This document shows positions 8,096 to 17,421 of a stretch of 64,000 nucleotides of DNA, piece after piece. Position numbers and translations under genes: made by a program. The stretch lies in the NCBI RefSeq assembly GCF_014930365.1, contig NZ_JABXWI010000002.1:62001-126000 (forward strand), read 5' to 3'. Within the stretch, counting starts at the first letter, position 1. Each line of letters starts with the position of its first letter. Source of the stretch: Streptomyces caniscabiei (GTDB taxonomy: Bacteria > Actinomycetota > Actinomycetes > Streptomycetales > Streptomycetaceae). The notes under the pieces were generated by a model. That model did not search any database and was not told the origin of the DNA. It saw only the letters and a program-made list of their open reading frames with translations.

Positions 8096-11000
8096 ATGCG
8101 TCATCCCCGCAGACCCGAGCGCCGCGTGCTGGCCGTCCTGTGCGCCTCGGTGTTGTCCGTCGGCCTGCTGTCGGCCGGCCCGGGAGCGAGCCCGGCGCTG
8201 GCCGCCGACGACCCCGACGCGGTCGCCCTGGACAAGGACGCGATCCTCGCGGCCAACCAGCTGGACGAGCGCCAGTGGTACAAGGACAACATCCCGTTCC
8301 TGGACACCCCCGACAACGACATCGACGAGGTCTACTACTACCGGTGGAGCACCTTCAAACGGGCGCTGCGCTACACCGTCCCGGGCACGGGGTACGTGTC
8401 GACCGAGTACGACGTGCCGATCGGCTACGCCGGGAACCCGTACACCGCGCTGCCGGACGCGACCGGCTACCACCTGCTGGACGGGCGCTGGCTGCACAAC
8501 CGCGACTACGCGGGCGACTACCTGGACTTCTGGCTGCGCGGGGCGGGCAACTCGGGTGCGCGCAACTTCAGCGAGTGGATCACGAGCGCCGCGTACCAGC
8601 GCTATCTCGTGACCGGTGACGCGGCGCAGATCAAGTCCGCGCTCCCCCACCTGATCGCCCTCTACAAGCGGTGGGACTCCAACTTCGACACCGACGTCAC
8701 GGTCAACGGCACCCAGTCCTCCAGCGACCTGTTCCACCAGACCCCGCTGTCCGACGCCACGGAGTACACCGAGACGTCGATGCACAGCAGCAACTGGTTC
8801 AGCGGCGGCCGCGGTTACCGGCCCACGATCAACGCGTACATGTTCGCCGCCGCCCAGGCCATCAGCAAGATCTCCACGATGAACGGCGACACGGCGACCG
8901 CGAGCGAGTACGACGGCAAGGCCGCGCAGCTCAAGGCCGCCGTGCAGAACTCGCTGTGGGACCCGCAGCGGAACTTCTTCATGCAGGTCTACAACACGGA
9001 CAACACCAACGGCACCCTGAAGCAGACCCGGACGACCTGGCGCGAGGCGATGGGCTACGCCCCCTGGGCGTTCAACCTCCCCGACGCGCAGTACTCGTCG
9101 GCGTGGAAGTACCTGACCGACGCCAAGCGGTTCAAGGCGCCGTTCGGGCCGACGACCCTGGAGCGGGTGCACGACTTCGAGGCCGAGCAGGCCACCGTCG
9201 TCCACGCGAACACCCACGACTCCTCCACCGCATCGAACGGCAAGTACGTCGGCCAGATCGACTTCGACGACAGCGCGGTCACCTTCACCGTGGACGCGCC
9301 CGGCAACGGCACGTACCCCGTGACGGTCCACTACGCCAACGCCACCTCCGCCACCTCGACGCACAAGGTCGTCGTGAACGGGGACACGGCCAACCCGGTC
9401 ACGGTGAGCTACGCCGCCGGGGGCAGTTGGGGCCAGTTCTCGGAGTCGAAGTCCGTCACCGTGCAGGTCCCGATGAAGACCGGGGCCAACACACTGAAGT
9501 TCACCAAGGGCACGGGCTTCGCCGAGCTGGACCGGATCACCGCCAACCCGTACTTCAACTACGAGGCGATACCGGCCGAGCAGAAGCGCGACGACGCCAA
9601 CTGCTGCCACTGGAACGGCCCGAGCTGGCCGTACCAGACGAGCCAGATCCTCACCGGCCTGGCGAACCTGCTCCAGGACTACCCCACGCAGAGCTTCGTC
9701 ACCAAGGCCGACTACCAGACGATGCTGGCCCAGTTCGCCGACCTCCAGCACAAGGACGGCAAGCCGTACATCGCCGAGGCCGCCAACGGTGACACCGGCG
9801 ACTGGATCTACGACGGGTTCAACTTCAGCGAGCACTACAACCACTCCAGCTTCAACGACCTGGTGCTCTCCGGTCTGCTGGGCATCAAGCCGCAGGCGAA
9901 CAACACGCTGGTGCTCAAGCCGCTCGTCCCGTCCGGCTGGGACTGGTTCGCGGTGGAGAGCCTGCCGTACCACGGGCACACGTACTCGATCCGCTGGGAC
10001 CGGGACGGCTCGCACTACGGCAAGGGCAGCGGCCTGCAGATCTTCCAGGACGGCGTGCGCATCCACCAGTCCGCGACGGTCGGCAACACCACCGTGAACG
10101 TGGCCGCCCCCGTCACCCCGGCGCAGCCCGCCCGGCTGATGAACGTGGCCGCCAACCCGCTGACCGCCGAGCAGGACTGGCTGGGCCGCACGGTCACCCA
10201 GCCGTACCCGAAGGCCTTCGCCTCCTACACCAACACCGTCTCCAACGGCCCGCACTGCCACAGCGGCCAGACCTGCAAGCCGACCACCTTCGACGCCCCG
10301 CTGCGGGCCACCGACGGCTGGATCCGCTACGACAAGATCCCCGACGACCGCTGGACCAACTCCGGCTCGCCCAACGCCACCGACCACCTCGGCGTCGACT
10401 TCGGGGCACCGCGCAAGATCAACGAGGTGAAGTTCTACACCTACGACGACGGCGCGAACATCCGCGTCCCGGCGAGCTACACCGTGCAGTACCTCAAGGA
10501 CGGGGCCTGGGTGAATGTGCCCAGCCAGACGAAGAGTCCGGCCGCGCCGGTCGCGAACAACCCCAACGAGGTGACCTTCCCGACGATCACCACGTCCCAG
10601 TTCCGGGTGCTCTTCACCCCTCAGGCGGGCAAGTTCGTCGGCGTCACCGAGCTGGAGTCCTGGTACCCCGAGACACCCCGGGTGAAGATCACCAACAAGA
10701 ACAGCAACCTGGAACTCGGCATCGGCGGCGCATCGATCGCCGCCGGAGGCGCCGTACAGCAGCAGACCGCCGCGAGCGGCGACAACCACTGGTGGAAGGT
10801 GGTCCCCGCCGAGAACGGCTACTACAAGATCTTCAACACCAACAGCGGTCAGGTCCTCGGCATCAAGGACGCCTCCAAGACCGCCGGGGCCACCGCGCTC
10901 CAGTGGGGTGACACCCTGACCGCCGACCATCTGTGGTCGATCGTCGACGCCGGCGGCGGCTACGCCAAGATCGTCAACAAGAACAGCGGCATGGTCCTCG

Positions 11001-11119
11001 GCATCCAGAACATGTCCACGTCGTCCGGGGCCCAGGCCCTGCAGTGGGACGACACCGGGACCGCCGACCATCTGTGGAAGATCGCCGCGGAGGACGGCTC
11101 CACGCCGTTCACCTCGTGA
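8096..11119 (+). CDS. Secreted multidomain glycoside hydrolase (MGH1/trehalase-like) with CBM35, F5/8C and ricin-type modules
   Basis: The 1007-residue secreted protein has a signal peptide cleaved near ASPALA-A (residues 36-37). The (alpha/alpha)6-type catalytic region (YYYRWSTFKRAL, ATEYTETSMHSSNWF, NCCHWNGPSWPYQTSQ) is interrupted at about residues 358-486 by a CBM35-like beta sandwich (VHDFEAEQATVVHAN...FAELDRI). After the catalytic region comes a discoidin/F5-8C-like module (about 706-861, GWIRYDKIPDDRWTNSG...TELESW) and a ricin-B-like trefoil (862-1007, with the repeats NKNSNLELGIGG, NTNSGQVLGIKD and NKNSGMVLGIQN). It probably degrades a plant or microbial polysaccharide; the substrate is unknown. 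ATG 8096 is preferred because GGAGG lies eight bases upstream, although an in-frame ATG at 8081 exists. Confidence 0.85.
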   Translation: MRHPRRPERRVLAVLCASVLSVGLLSAGPGASPALAADDPDAVALDKDAILAANQLDERQWYKDNIPFLDTPDNDIDEVYYYRWSTFKRALRYTVPGTGYVSTEYDVPIGYAGNPYTALPDATGYHLLDGRWLHNRDYAGDYLDFWLRGAGNSGARNFSEWITSAAYQRYLVTGDAAQIKSALPHLIALYKRWDSNFDTDVTVNGTQSSSDLFHQTPLSDATEYTETSMHSSNWFSGGRGYRPTINAYMFAAAQAISKISTMNGDTATASEYDGKAAQLKAAVQNSLWDPQRNFFMQVYNTDNTNGTLKQTRTTWREAMGYAPWAFNLPDAQYSSAWKYLTDAKRFKAPFGPTTLERVHDFEAEQATVVHANTHDSSTASNGKYVGQIDFDDSAVTFTVDAPGNGTYPVTVHYANATSATSTHKVVVNGDTANPVTVSYAAGGSWGQFSESKSVTVQVPMKTGANTLKFTKGTGFAELDRITANPYFNYEAIPAEQKRDDANCCHWNGPSWPYQTSQILTGLANLLQDYPTQSFVTKADYQTMLAQFADLQHKDGKPYIAEAANGDTGDWIYDGFNFSEHYNHSSFNDLVLSGLLGIKPQANNTLVLKPLVPSGWDWFAVESLPYHGHTYSIRWDRDGSHYGKGSGLQIFQDGVRIHQSATVGNTTVNVAAPVTPAQPARLMNVAANPLTAEQDWLGRTVTQPYPKAFASYTNTVSNGPHCHSGQTCKPTTFDAPLRATDGWIRYDKIPDDRWTNSGSPNATDHLGVDFGAPRKINEVKFYTYDDGANIRVPASYTVQYLKDGAWVNVPSQTKSPAAPVANNPNEVTFPTITTSQFRVLFTPQAGKFVGVTELESWYPETPRVKITNKNSNLELGIGGASIAAGGAVQQQTAASGDNHWWKVVPAENGYYKIFNTNSGQVLGIKDASKTAGATALQWGDTLTADHLWSIVDAGGGYAKIVNKNSGMVLGIQNMSTSSGAQALQWDDTGTADHLWKIAAEDGSTPFTS

Positions 11120-11125
11120 GACACC

Positions 11126-11187
11126 GTCCGCCGCGGCCCTCCACGGCCGCGGCGGACCCACCACACGGGCGGCGCCGAGCGCCGCCC
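11126..11187. terminator. Bidirectional terminator hairpins
   Basis: GTCCGCCGCGGCC and its complement form a 13-bp stem at 11126-11158, followed by a second GGGCGGCG/CGCCGCCC stem at about 11166-11187. They lie between the convergent glycosidase and VanW genes, so they likely end both transcripts. There is no T tract, as is common in streptomycetes. Confidence 0.65.
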
Positions 11188-11210
11188 GTCCGTCCGTCCT
11201 CGGGCGCCGC

Positions 11211-12950
11211 CTATCGGGCGTCGGGCCGGTCGGCTTCGGCTTCCTCGGGGGCCTCGCAGGTGATCTCGTCGCGCGGGGTGTAGTGAGTGCGGAACGGCTC
11301 CCGCTTCACCGCCTTGCCGTCGTCGTAGAAGACCCGTTCCACGGTGACGTCGAAGCCTTCGAGCGGGGTCTGCGGCACGCACTTCTCGTCGGTGCTCACC
11401 TTCTTCTCCGGCGGCTTCACCCCGGTCCGGGGTCCCTTCACCGACTTGATGTCGTCGTACTTCCGGGTGCCGAGGAAGGTGACGGTCACCGAGGTGTCGG
11501 TGGCCTCGGCCTGGATGTAGAGGGCGTGACCGGAGTCGTTGGTGAACCGGAGATCGAGGCTGCCCCAGGCGACCGTCGCCTCACGGCCCTCCGGGTACCG
11601 CTCGATGTAGAACGAGTGGGCGCCGTGCTCGACCGGCTTCACCCCGGCGAAGAACAACGCGTTGTACATGGTGGTGGCCACGGCGGAGACACCACCGCCG
11701 GCCGCCTTGGTGAACTTGTCGTCGAGGATCATGACGCCCTCGACGAAGCCGTTGGCCTCGGTGCGTTGTCCCACGGTGCGGTTGAAGCTCCAGGTCTCGT
11801 CGGGCATGACGAGGGAGCCGTTGATGAGCTGGGCGGCCCGCCCGATGTTCTTCGTGCGGTACGCGGCCGGCTCGAAGTGGACGGTGAAGGACGACATCTT
11901 CTCCGTCAGCCCCAGGTGCGCCGCGTTCTCCCGGGTCACCTGGGGCTGGATCCGCCGTACGGCCACCTCGCCGGTACGGGCCGTGCCCGCTTCGGTGAGC
12001 AGCGGCAGCACGGCGCCGCTCAGCGCCCGGTCGGTGACCTCTACGCCGGTCCGGGCGTCGTCGGCCACCACGACCCGGTCGCCGTCCAGCCGCAGCCCGG
12101 CGTCGCGGGCCGTGGCGGTCACGCCGGCCAGGGGGCCGGCCACCTCGGGCTCCGCCCGCAGGCCCTTCCCGTCCAGCTTCGGGACGAGCCTGCCGGAGTC
12201 GTCCGGCCGCATCGTCAGGTGCTCGCCCACGACGGCCGGGCCGATCGTGAACCGGCTGCCGCCCGCGGTGAGGGTGACGGGCGCCGACATGGCCGGCCGC
12301 GCGAACTCGCGCACCGCCCGCCGCACCTCCGCCGCGTCCACCTTCGGCTCGGTCTCCCGTGCGGGCAGCGCCGTGACCGTGTCCGCCGTACCGCGCAGGA
12401 AGGAGGTCCGCAGGGTGCCGACGGCGGCGTCCACGTCCAGTGCGTAGCCCCGGTGCGGGGCGACCTGCTCGACCCGCCCGTCCTCGAAGTTCACGGCCCC
12501 GTCGTCGACCCGCCGGTCGAGGCCCTTCGCCAGCTTCCCGAGGGCGGCGCGGGCCTTCCCCTCGTCCAGGTGTACGACCGGCTCGATGTCACCGCCCGAG
12601 CGGAAGAGGCCGCCGATCATGCCGAGGGGATCGGAGGCCGTGCGGGCCGCCCGGTCGACGGTCCGCTCGGCGTCGAAGGCGAGTCCGGCCTGCCAGGGGT
12701 CGACGCTCCCTCGGCGGTCGCCGACCCGCACGGCCAGCTCCCGCGAGCCGGCCGCCGCCAGGTGGTCGTCCAGCTTGCGGACGGCCTCGGTGCGGCTGAG
12801 GCCGCCGATGTCCACCCCGCGCACGGTCGTGCCCGACTCGATCTCACCACCGGTGACGAGCAGGCCGGCCAGATACAGACCGCCGACACCGACGGTCAGC
12901 GCACCGCCGGCCAGGGCGAGGGGCGGCACGGAGGCTATTCGAGGGCGCAT
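11211..12950 (-). CDS. VanW-family protein with peptidoglycan-binding YoaR-like domains
   Basis: The 579-residue protein is anchored by one N-terminal membrane segment (about 7-32, LALAGGALTVGVGGLYLAG). Two repeats of the YoaR/PGBD4-like type follow (IGGLSRTEAVRKLDDHL and a second near residue 270). The VanW domain (about 345-470) shows FSFNRTVGQRTEANGF-like sequence (here WSFNRTVGQRTEANGF), GGGVSAVATTMYNALFFAG and HSFYIERYPEGREATVAWGSLDLRF. Family members are extracytoplasmic and associated with cell-wall metabolism; the exact reaction is not established. ATG 12948-12950 has GGGAGA nine bases upstream. The tail is acidic. Confidence 0.85.
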   Translation of the reverse strand: MRPRIASVPPLALAGGALTVGVGGLYLAGLLVTGGEIESGTTVRGVDIGGLSRTEAVRKLDDHLAAAGSRELAVRVGDRRGSVDPWQAGLAFDAERTVDRAARTASDPLGMIGGLFRSGGDIEPVVHLDEGKARAALGKLAKGLDRRVDDGAVNFEDGRVEQVAPHRGYALDVDAAVGTLRTSFLRGTADTVTALPARETEPKVDAAEVRRAVREFARPAMSAPVTLTAGGSRFTIGPAVVGEHLTMRPDDSGRLVPKLDGKGLRAEPEVAGPLAGVTATARDAGLRLDGDRVVVADDARTGVEVTDRALSGAVLPLLTEAGTARTGEVAVRRIQPQVTRENAAHLGLTEKMSSFTVHFEPAAYRTKNIGRAAQLINGSLVMPDETWSFNRTVGQRTEANGFVEGVMILDDKFTKAAGGGVSAVATTMYNALFFAGVKPVEHGAHSFYIERYPEGREATVAWGSLDLRFTNDSGHALYIQAEATDTSVTVTFLGTRKYDDIKSVKGPRTGVKPPEKKVSTDEKCVPQTPLEGFDVTVERVFYDDGKAVKREPFRTHYTPRDEITCEAPEEAEADRPDAR

Positions 12951-13308
12951 GGGTCTCCCGGAGCGGGGATCGGGGTGCGGCACGCTCGACGACGCACCAC
13001 CACGAAAGGGGCAAGCACCTCAAGCTACCCATAAGGAATGACCGGATCATATGTCCCAGATCACTTGCGACAGCCGGACCGGTGGAGCGCGATGCCCCAT
13101 CACGCACCGATAAACCGCATCGCACCGATTGTCACTGCTTCGAGGTAAGCATCTCGTCTGCCTGGTGGATCCGGCCGGTCCGGAGGCTAGGTTTTTGCAG
13201 GTGGACGGATTCCCGTGATCCTTCTCGCCCGTTGCCCATCCCTCCCTGTCCCCCGGTCGGCGCACCCGTGTGCGCCGGACGCCCCGTCGTGCAAGGAGAC
13301 ACCCCCCG
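12951..13308 (+). promoter_or_regulatory. Intergenic region upstream of the encapsulin gene with direct repeats
   Basis: This 358-bp divergent region should hold the promoters of the VanW gene and of the 2-methylisoborneol locus. CGCACCGAT occurs twice, at 13103-13111 and 13121-13129, 18 bases apart and thus near two helical turns, which could be a regulator site. A TAGGTT at 13188-13193 could be a -10 element, but no convincing -35 was seen. AAGGAG at 13293-13298 is the ribosome binding site of the shell gene. Confidence 0.4.
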
Positions 13309-14724
13309 ATGTCCGTCGACAGCGTCCCGGACGCCCGGACCACACCCGGCGCGCCGCAGCAGTCCCTGAGCACCGCCGCCGCCCGCAACCTCGCCACCAC
13401 CACCAAGTCCGCCCCGCAGATGCAGGAGATCACCTCCCGCTGGCTGCTGCGGATGCTGCCCTGGGTCGAGGCCGGAGGCGGGGCCTACCGGGTCAACCGA
13501 CGGCTGCGCCACACCCTCGGCGACGGGCGCCTCGAGTTCGTCCAGGAGGGCGCCACGGTCCGGGTGATCCCCCGGGAGCTCGGTGAGCTGGCCCTGCTGC
13601 GCGGATTCGAGGACACGGACGTCCTCACCGCCCTCGCCGGCCGCTGCGCGCAGCGCGACTTCGCGGCGGGCGACGTCCTCGTCGAGCGCGGCAGCCCCGC
13701 GGACCGCATCCATCTGCTCGCCCACGGCCGGGTCAGCCGGACCTCCGAGGGCAAGTACGGCGAGAAGGTGGCCGTCGCGGTGCTGGCCGACGGCGACCAC
13801 TTCGGCGAGAGCGCGCTGACGGACTCCGACGCCCGCCACGACTGCACGGTCACCGCCGAGACCTCCGGCACCCTCCTCACCCTCTCCCGTGCGGACTTCA
13901 GCGCGGTCCTGGAGTCCGCGCCCCGTCTCCGGGCCCATGTCGACACGTTCGCCTCCCGCGCACGGCAGCCGCAGAACAAGCACGGTGAGGCCGAGATCGC
14001 CGTGTCGGCCGGTCACTTCGGCGAACCCGACCTGCCGGGCACCTTCGTCGACTACGAACTACGGCCCCGCGAGTACGAACTCTCCGTCGCGCAGACCGTG
14101 CTGAGAATCCACACCCGGGTCGCCGACCTCTACAACGGCCCGATGAACCAGAGCGAGGAGCAACTCCGGCTCACCGTCGAGGCCTTGCGGGAACGCCAGG
14201 AACACGAGCTGATCAACAACCGCGAGTTCGGGCTGCTGCACAACGCCGACTTCAAGCAGCGCATCCAGCCCCGCTCCGGTCCCCCGACCCCGGACGACAT
14301 GGACGACCTGCTCTGCCGTCGCCGAGGCACCAGGATGTTCCTCGCCCACCCGAGGACGATCGCCGCCATCGCACGCGGCTTCAACGCCTGCGGTCTCGTC
14401 CCCGACCACGTCGACCTCGGCGGACAGTCCGTCCCCGCCTGGCGCGGGGTGCCCATCCTGCCCTGCAACAAGATCCCGATCAGCAGGGAGCAGACCAGCT
14501 CCATCATCGCGATGCGCACCGGCGAGAAGAACCAGGGCGTCATCGGCCTGCGGCAGACGGGACTGCCCGACGAGTACGAAGAGGGCCTCTCCGTCCGGTT
14601 CATGGGCATCAACGAACAGGCGATCGTCTCCTACCTCGTCAGCACCTACTACTCCGCCGCGGTGCTCCTGCCCGACGCCCTCGGAGTGCTGGAGAACGTG
14701 CAGATCACCGACAGACCGCGCTGA
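13309..14724 (+). CDS. eshA: Family 2B encapsulin shell protein with cyclic-nucleotide-binding domain (EshA-like)
   Basis: The 471-residue protein has an N-terminal arm (about 1-88, [30 protein letters not shown]). An inserted cyclic-nucleotide-binding domain follows (about 91-210) with the phosphate-binding cassette [12 protein letters not shown] (residues 165-176). The C-terminal part has an HK97-like shell fold ([28 protein letters not shown] to [26 protein letters not shown]). Family 2B encapsulins assemble into protein nanocompartments; in streptomycetes they are linked to terpene cyclases. The next gene here is 2-MIB synthase, the expected cargo. ATG 13309 has AAGGAG 10 bases upstream. 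The shell and cargo roles rest on family knowledge and gene order. Confidence 0.9.
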   Translation: MSVDSVPDARTTPGAPQQSLSTAAARNLATTTKSAPQMQEITSRWLLRMLPWVEAGGGAYRVNRRLRHTLGDGRLEFVQEGATVRVIPRELGELALLRGFEDTDVLTALAGRCAQRDFAAGDVLVERGSPADRIHLLAHGRVSRTSEGKYGEKVAVAVLADGDHFGESALTDSDARHDCTVTAETSGTLLTLSRADFSAVLESAPRLRAHVDTFASRARQPQNKHGEAEIAVSAGHFGEPDLPGTFVDYELRPREYELSVAQTVLRIHTRVADLYNGPMNQSEEQLRLTVEALRERQEHELINNREFGLLHNADFKQRIQPRSGPPTPDDMDDLLCRRRGTRMFLAHPRTIAAIARGFNACGLVPDHVDLGGQSVPAWRGVPILPCNKIPISREQTSSIIAMRTGEKNQGVIGLRQTGLPDEYEEGLSVRFMGINEQAIVSYLVSTYYSAAVLLPDALGVLENVQITDRPR

Positions 14725-14970
14725 GACGGACCCGAACCGCGGCAGGTCCACGCCCGACCCGCCCCGCGTCACGTACGTGGGTGCGCGGCCCGGTGACCCG
14801 CCCCGCGTCCGCACGTGCCCCATACGCCCCCGGGTGCGTACGTACGCACCCGCCACGCCCCGCTCGCGTACGCACCCGGCACGCCCCGCGTAAGCGCGTA
14901 CGCGCCCCCGCGCCTCCGTATGCGCGCACGCACGACCGAGCACCCACCCCACCGCAGCAAGGAGACGCCG
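14725..14970 (+). promoter_or_regulatory. Palindrome-rich spacer between shell gene and 2-MIB synthase
   Basis: The 246-bp spacer is filled with alternating GTAC/CGCA motifs. It includes the perfect 20-bp palindrome GGGTGCGTACGTACGCACCC (14832-14851), a CACGTACGTG palindrome (14770-14779) and further copies of GTACGCACC, GCGTACGC and TATGCGCGCA up to about 14930. It is unusual for a within-operon gap and could hold a second promoter or RNA structures. AAGGAGACGCCG precedes the synthase start. Confidence 0.5.
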
Positions 14971-16344
14971 ATGCCCGACCCCGGGCCCCTCGGATCAGCA
15001 CCCCCTGAGCAGCGGCCGACACCGCCCGCGGCCGTGCCGGACGCCCCCGCACCGGTGGTCGCGAACCCTCCGGTCACGCCGATCCCCACCGGCTTTCTGG
15101 CGTCCCTGCATCCGCCGGTCACGATCCCGGGTCCGCCGATGTCACCGCCCCCGACGCCGGAGCCCGCACAGGCACAGGCGCCCGCGGCCGCCGCCGTACG
15201 GGACGCGCCCGACACGACCGCGGCCCACACGACCGCGCCCGACTCCGCCCTCCGGGCGATCCTGCGCGGACCGACCGGACCGGGCACGGCCTCGCTCTCC
15301 GTGGCCGGCCGTCACCGCCCCCCGCTCCCGGACCCGGTGTCCCCGGCACGCGCTCCGGCCGCCGAGGGACGAGCGGTGCCCGGCCTCTACCACCACCCCG
15401 TCCCGGAGCCCGATCCTGTGCGCGTCGAGGAGGTGAGCCGCCGCATCAAGCGCTGGGCGGAGGACGAGGTCCAGCTCTATCCGGAGGAGTGGGAGGGGCA
15501 GTTCGACGGCTTCTCCGTCGGGCGTTACATGGTCGGCTGCCACCCCGACGCCCCGACGGTCGACCATCTGATGCTCGCCACGCGGCTGATGGTCGCGGAG
15601 AACGCGGTGGACGACTGCTACTGCGAGGACCACGGCGGGTCACCCGTCGGTCTCGGCGGACGCCTGCTCCTCGCGCACACCGCACTCGACCACTTCCACA
15701 GCACCGGGGAGTACGCGCCGGCGTGGCAGGAGTCCCTCGCCTCGGACGCCCCGCGCCGGGCGTACCACAGCGCGATGGACCACTTCGTCCGCGCCGCCAC
15801 GCCCTCGCAGGCCGACCGCTACCGGCACGACATGGCCCGGCTGCACATGGGGTACCTCGCCGAGGCCGCCTGGGCGGAGACCGGTCATGTCCCGGAGGTG
15901 TGGGAGTACCTGGCGATGCGCCAGTTCAACAACTTCCGCCCCTGCCCCACGATCACCGACACCGTCGGCGGCTACGAACTGCCCGCGGACCTGCACGCCC
16001 GGCCGGACATGCAACGGGTCATCGCCCTGGCCGGCAACGCGACGACCATCGTCAACGACCTGTACTCGTACACCAAGGAGCTCGACAGCCCGGGCCACCA
16101 CCTGAACCTGCCGGTGGTGCTCGCGGAACGCGAGCAGCTCTCCGAGCGCGACGCCTATCTGAAGGCCGTCGAGGTCCACAACGAACTGCAGCACGCCTTC
16201 GAGGCGGCCGCGGCCGACCTCGCACAGGCATGCCCCCTGCCCACCGTGCTGCGTTTCCTCAGGGGCGTGGCCGCCTGGGTCGACGGCAACCACGACTGGC
16301 ACCGCACCAATACCTACCGCTACAGCCTGCCCGATTTCTGGTGA
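14971..16344 (+). CDS. 2-methylisoborneol synthase
   Basis: The 457-residue terpene cyclase converts 2-methylgeranyl diphosphate to the earthy-odour compound 2-methylisoborneol. The class I metal motifs are the Asp-rich DDCYCED (D214-D220, preceded by ENAV) and NDLYSYTKE (N362, S366, E370). The catalytic domain starts near residue 137 (LYHHPVPEPDPVRVEEV). Residues 1-130 are Pro/Ala-rich and predicted disordered, with a segment RGPTGPGTASLSVAGRHRPP at about 99-118. In family 2B encapsulin systems such an extension is thought to load the enzyme into the shell. ATG 14971 is preceded by AAGGAG. Family knowledge assigns function with high confidence; encapsulation is inferred. Confidence 0.93.
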   Translation: MPDPGPLGSAPPEQRPTPPAAVPDAPAPVVANPPVTPIPTGFLASLHPPVTIPGPPMSPPPTPEPAQAQAPAAAAVRDAPDTTAAHTTAPDSALRAILRGPTGPGTASLSVAGRHRPPLPDPVSPARAPAAEGRAVPGLYHHPVPEPDPVRVEEVSRRIKRWAEDEVQLYPEEWEGQFDGFSVGRYMVGCHPDAPTVDHLMLATRLMVAENAVDDCYCEDHGGSPVGLGGRLLLAHTALDHFHSTGEYAPAWQESLASDAPRRAYHSAMDHFVRAATPSQADRYRHDMARLHMGYLAEAAWAETGHVPEVWEYLAMRQFNNFRPCPTITDTVGGYELPADLHARPDMQRVIALAGNATTIVNDLYSYTKELDSPGHHLNLPVVLAEREQLSERDAYLKAVEVHNELQHAFEAAAADLAQACPLPTVLRFLRGVAAWVDGNHDWHRTNTYRYSLPDFW

Positions 16345-16358
16345 AGAACGGATATTCA

Positions 16359-17258
16359 ATGACCACTGAGACGACCGCCCCCACGACCGCCCCCACCACC
16401 GCTACCGCCACCGCGAAGATCCCGGCTCCGGCCTCGCCGTACCAAAAGGACATCGCCCGCTACTGGAACAACGAGGCACGGCCCGTCAACCTCCGCCTCG
16501 GCGACGTCGACGGCCTCTACCACCACCACTACGGCATCGGTGCCGTGGACCACTCCGCGCTCGGTGACCCGGCCGACAGCGAGTACGAGAAGAAGCTCAT
16601 CGCGGAGCTGCACCGACTGGAGTCGGCGCAGGCGGAGTTCCTGCTGGACCACCTCGGCGGCGTCGGCCCCGACGACACCCTCGTCGACGCCGGCTGCGGG
16701 CGCGGCGGGTCCATGATCATGGCTCATCAGCGCTTCGGCTCCAAGGTGGAGGGCGTCACCCTGTCCGCCACGCAGGCCGACTTCGGCAACAGGCGTGCGC
16801 GGGAACTGCGCGTCGAGGACCATGTCCGCTCGCGCGTGTGCAACATGCTCGACACGCCCTTCGACAAGGGCAGCGTCACGGCCTCGTGGAACAACGAGTC
16901 GACCATGTACGTCGACCTCCACGACCTGTTCGCGGAGCACTCCCGCTTCCTGAAGGTGGGCGGCCGGTATGTGACCATCACCGGTTGCTGGAACCCCCGA
17001 TACGGCCAGCCGTCGAAGTGGGTCTCCCAGATCAACGCCCACTTCGAGTGCAACATCCACTCCCGCCGCGAGTATCTGCGCGCCATGGCCGACAACCGTC
17101 TGGTGCCGCACACCATCGTCGACCTTACGCGGGAGACGCTGCCGTACTGGGAGCTGCGGGCCACGTCCTCGCTGGTCACCGGGATCGAGGAGGCGTTCAT
17201 CGAGTCCTACCGGGACGGCTCCTTCCAGTACATCCTGATCGCAGCCGACCGAGTATGA
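16359..17258 (+). CDS. Geranyl diphosphate 2-C-methyltransferase
   Basis: The 299-residue SAM-dependent methyltransferase methylates C2 of geranyl diphosphate, the committed step to 2-methylisoborneol. Motif I is VDAGCGRGG at residues 109-117. The preceding YWNNEARPVNLRLGDVDGLYHHHYGIG and later SWNNESTMYVDLHDLF are typical of this family. The N-terminus is Thr/Ala-rich (residues 1-25) and low in complexity. The gene starts 14 bases after the synthase stop and ends the operon, followed by a hairpin. ATG 16359-16361 is the first in-frame start after the synthase. Confidence 0.93.
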   Translation: MTTETTAPTTAPTTATATAKIPAPASPYQKDIARYWNNEARPVNLRLGDVDGLYHHHYGIGAVDHSALGDPADSEYEKKLIAELHRLESAQAEFLLDHLGGVGPDDTLVDAGCGRGGSMIMAHQRFGSKVEGVTLSATQADFGNRRARELRVEDHVRSRVCNMLDTPFDKGSVTASWNNESTMYVDLHDLFAEHSRFLKVGGRYVTITGCWNPRYGQPSKWVSQINAHFECNIHSRREYLRAMADNRLVPHTIVDLTRETLPYWELRATSSLVTGIEEAFIESYRDGSFQYILIAADRV

Positions 17259-17264
17259 CCCCAC

Positions 17265-17324
17265 CCTCGCGGGGCCGGTCCGGGTCCAGTTCCTCATCCC
17301 GGGCCCGGGCCCGGCCCCGCGAGG
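17265..17324 (+). terminator. Terminator hairpin after the 2-MIB operon
   Basis: CCTCGCGGGGCCGG (17265-17278) pairs perfectly with 17311-17324. It lies six bases after the methyltransferase stop. Confidence 0.7.
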
Positions 17325-17421
17325 TGCGACATCTCCCTCACACGGGCGCAAGACCTCGCGTGCCTCTTCCGCGACCGGACTTCTCCGGCTGACCTGCTGG
17401 GTCTCTCGACCGGACGCACCT

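Noticed and set aside
8012..11164. A 1050-residue frame on the minus strand opposite the glycosidase
   Set aside because: It is a GC-skew shadow: valine/glycine/arginine-rich with no domain motifs, while the plus strand has clear domains.
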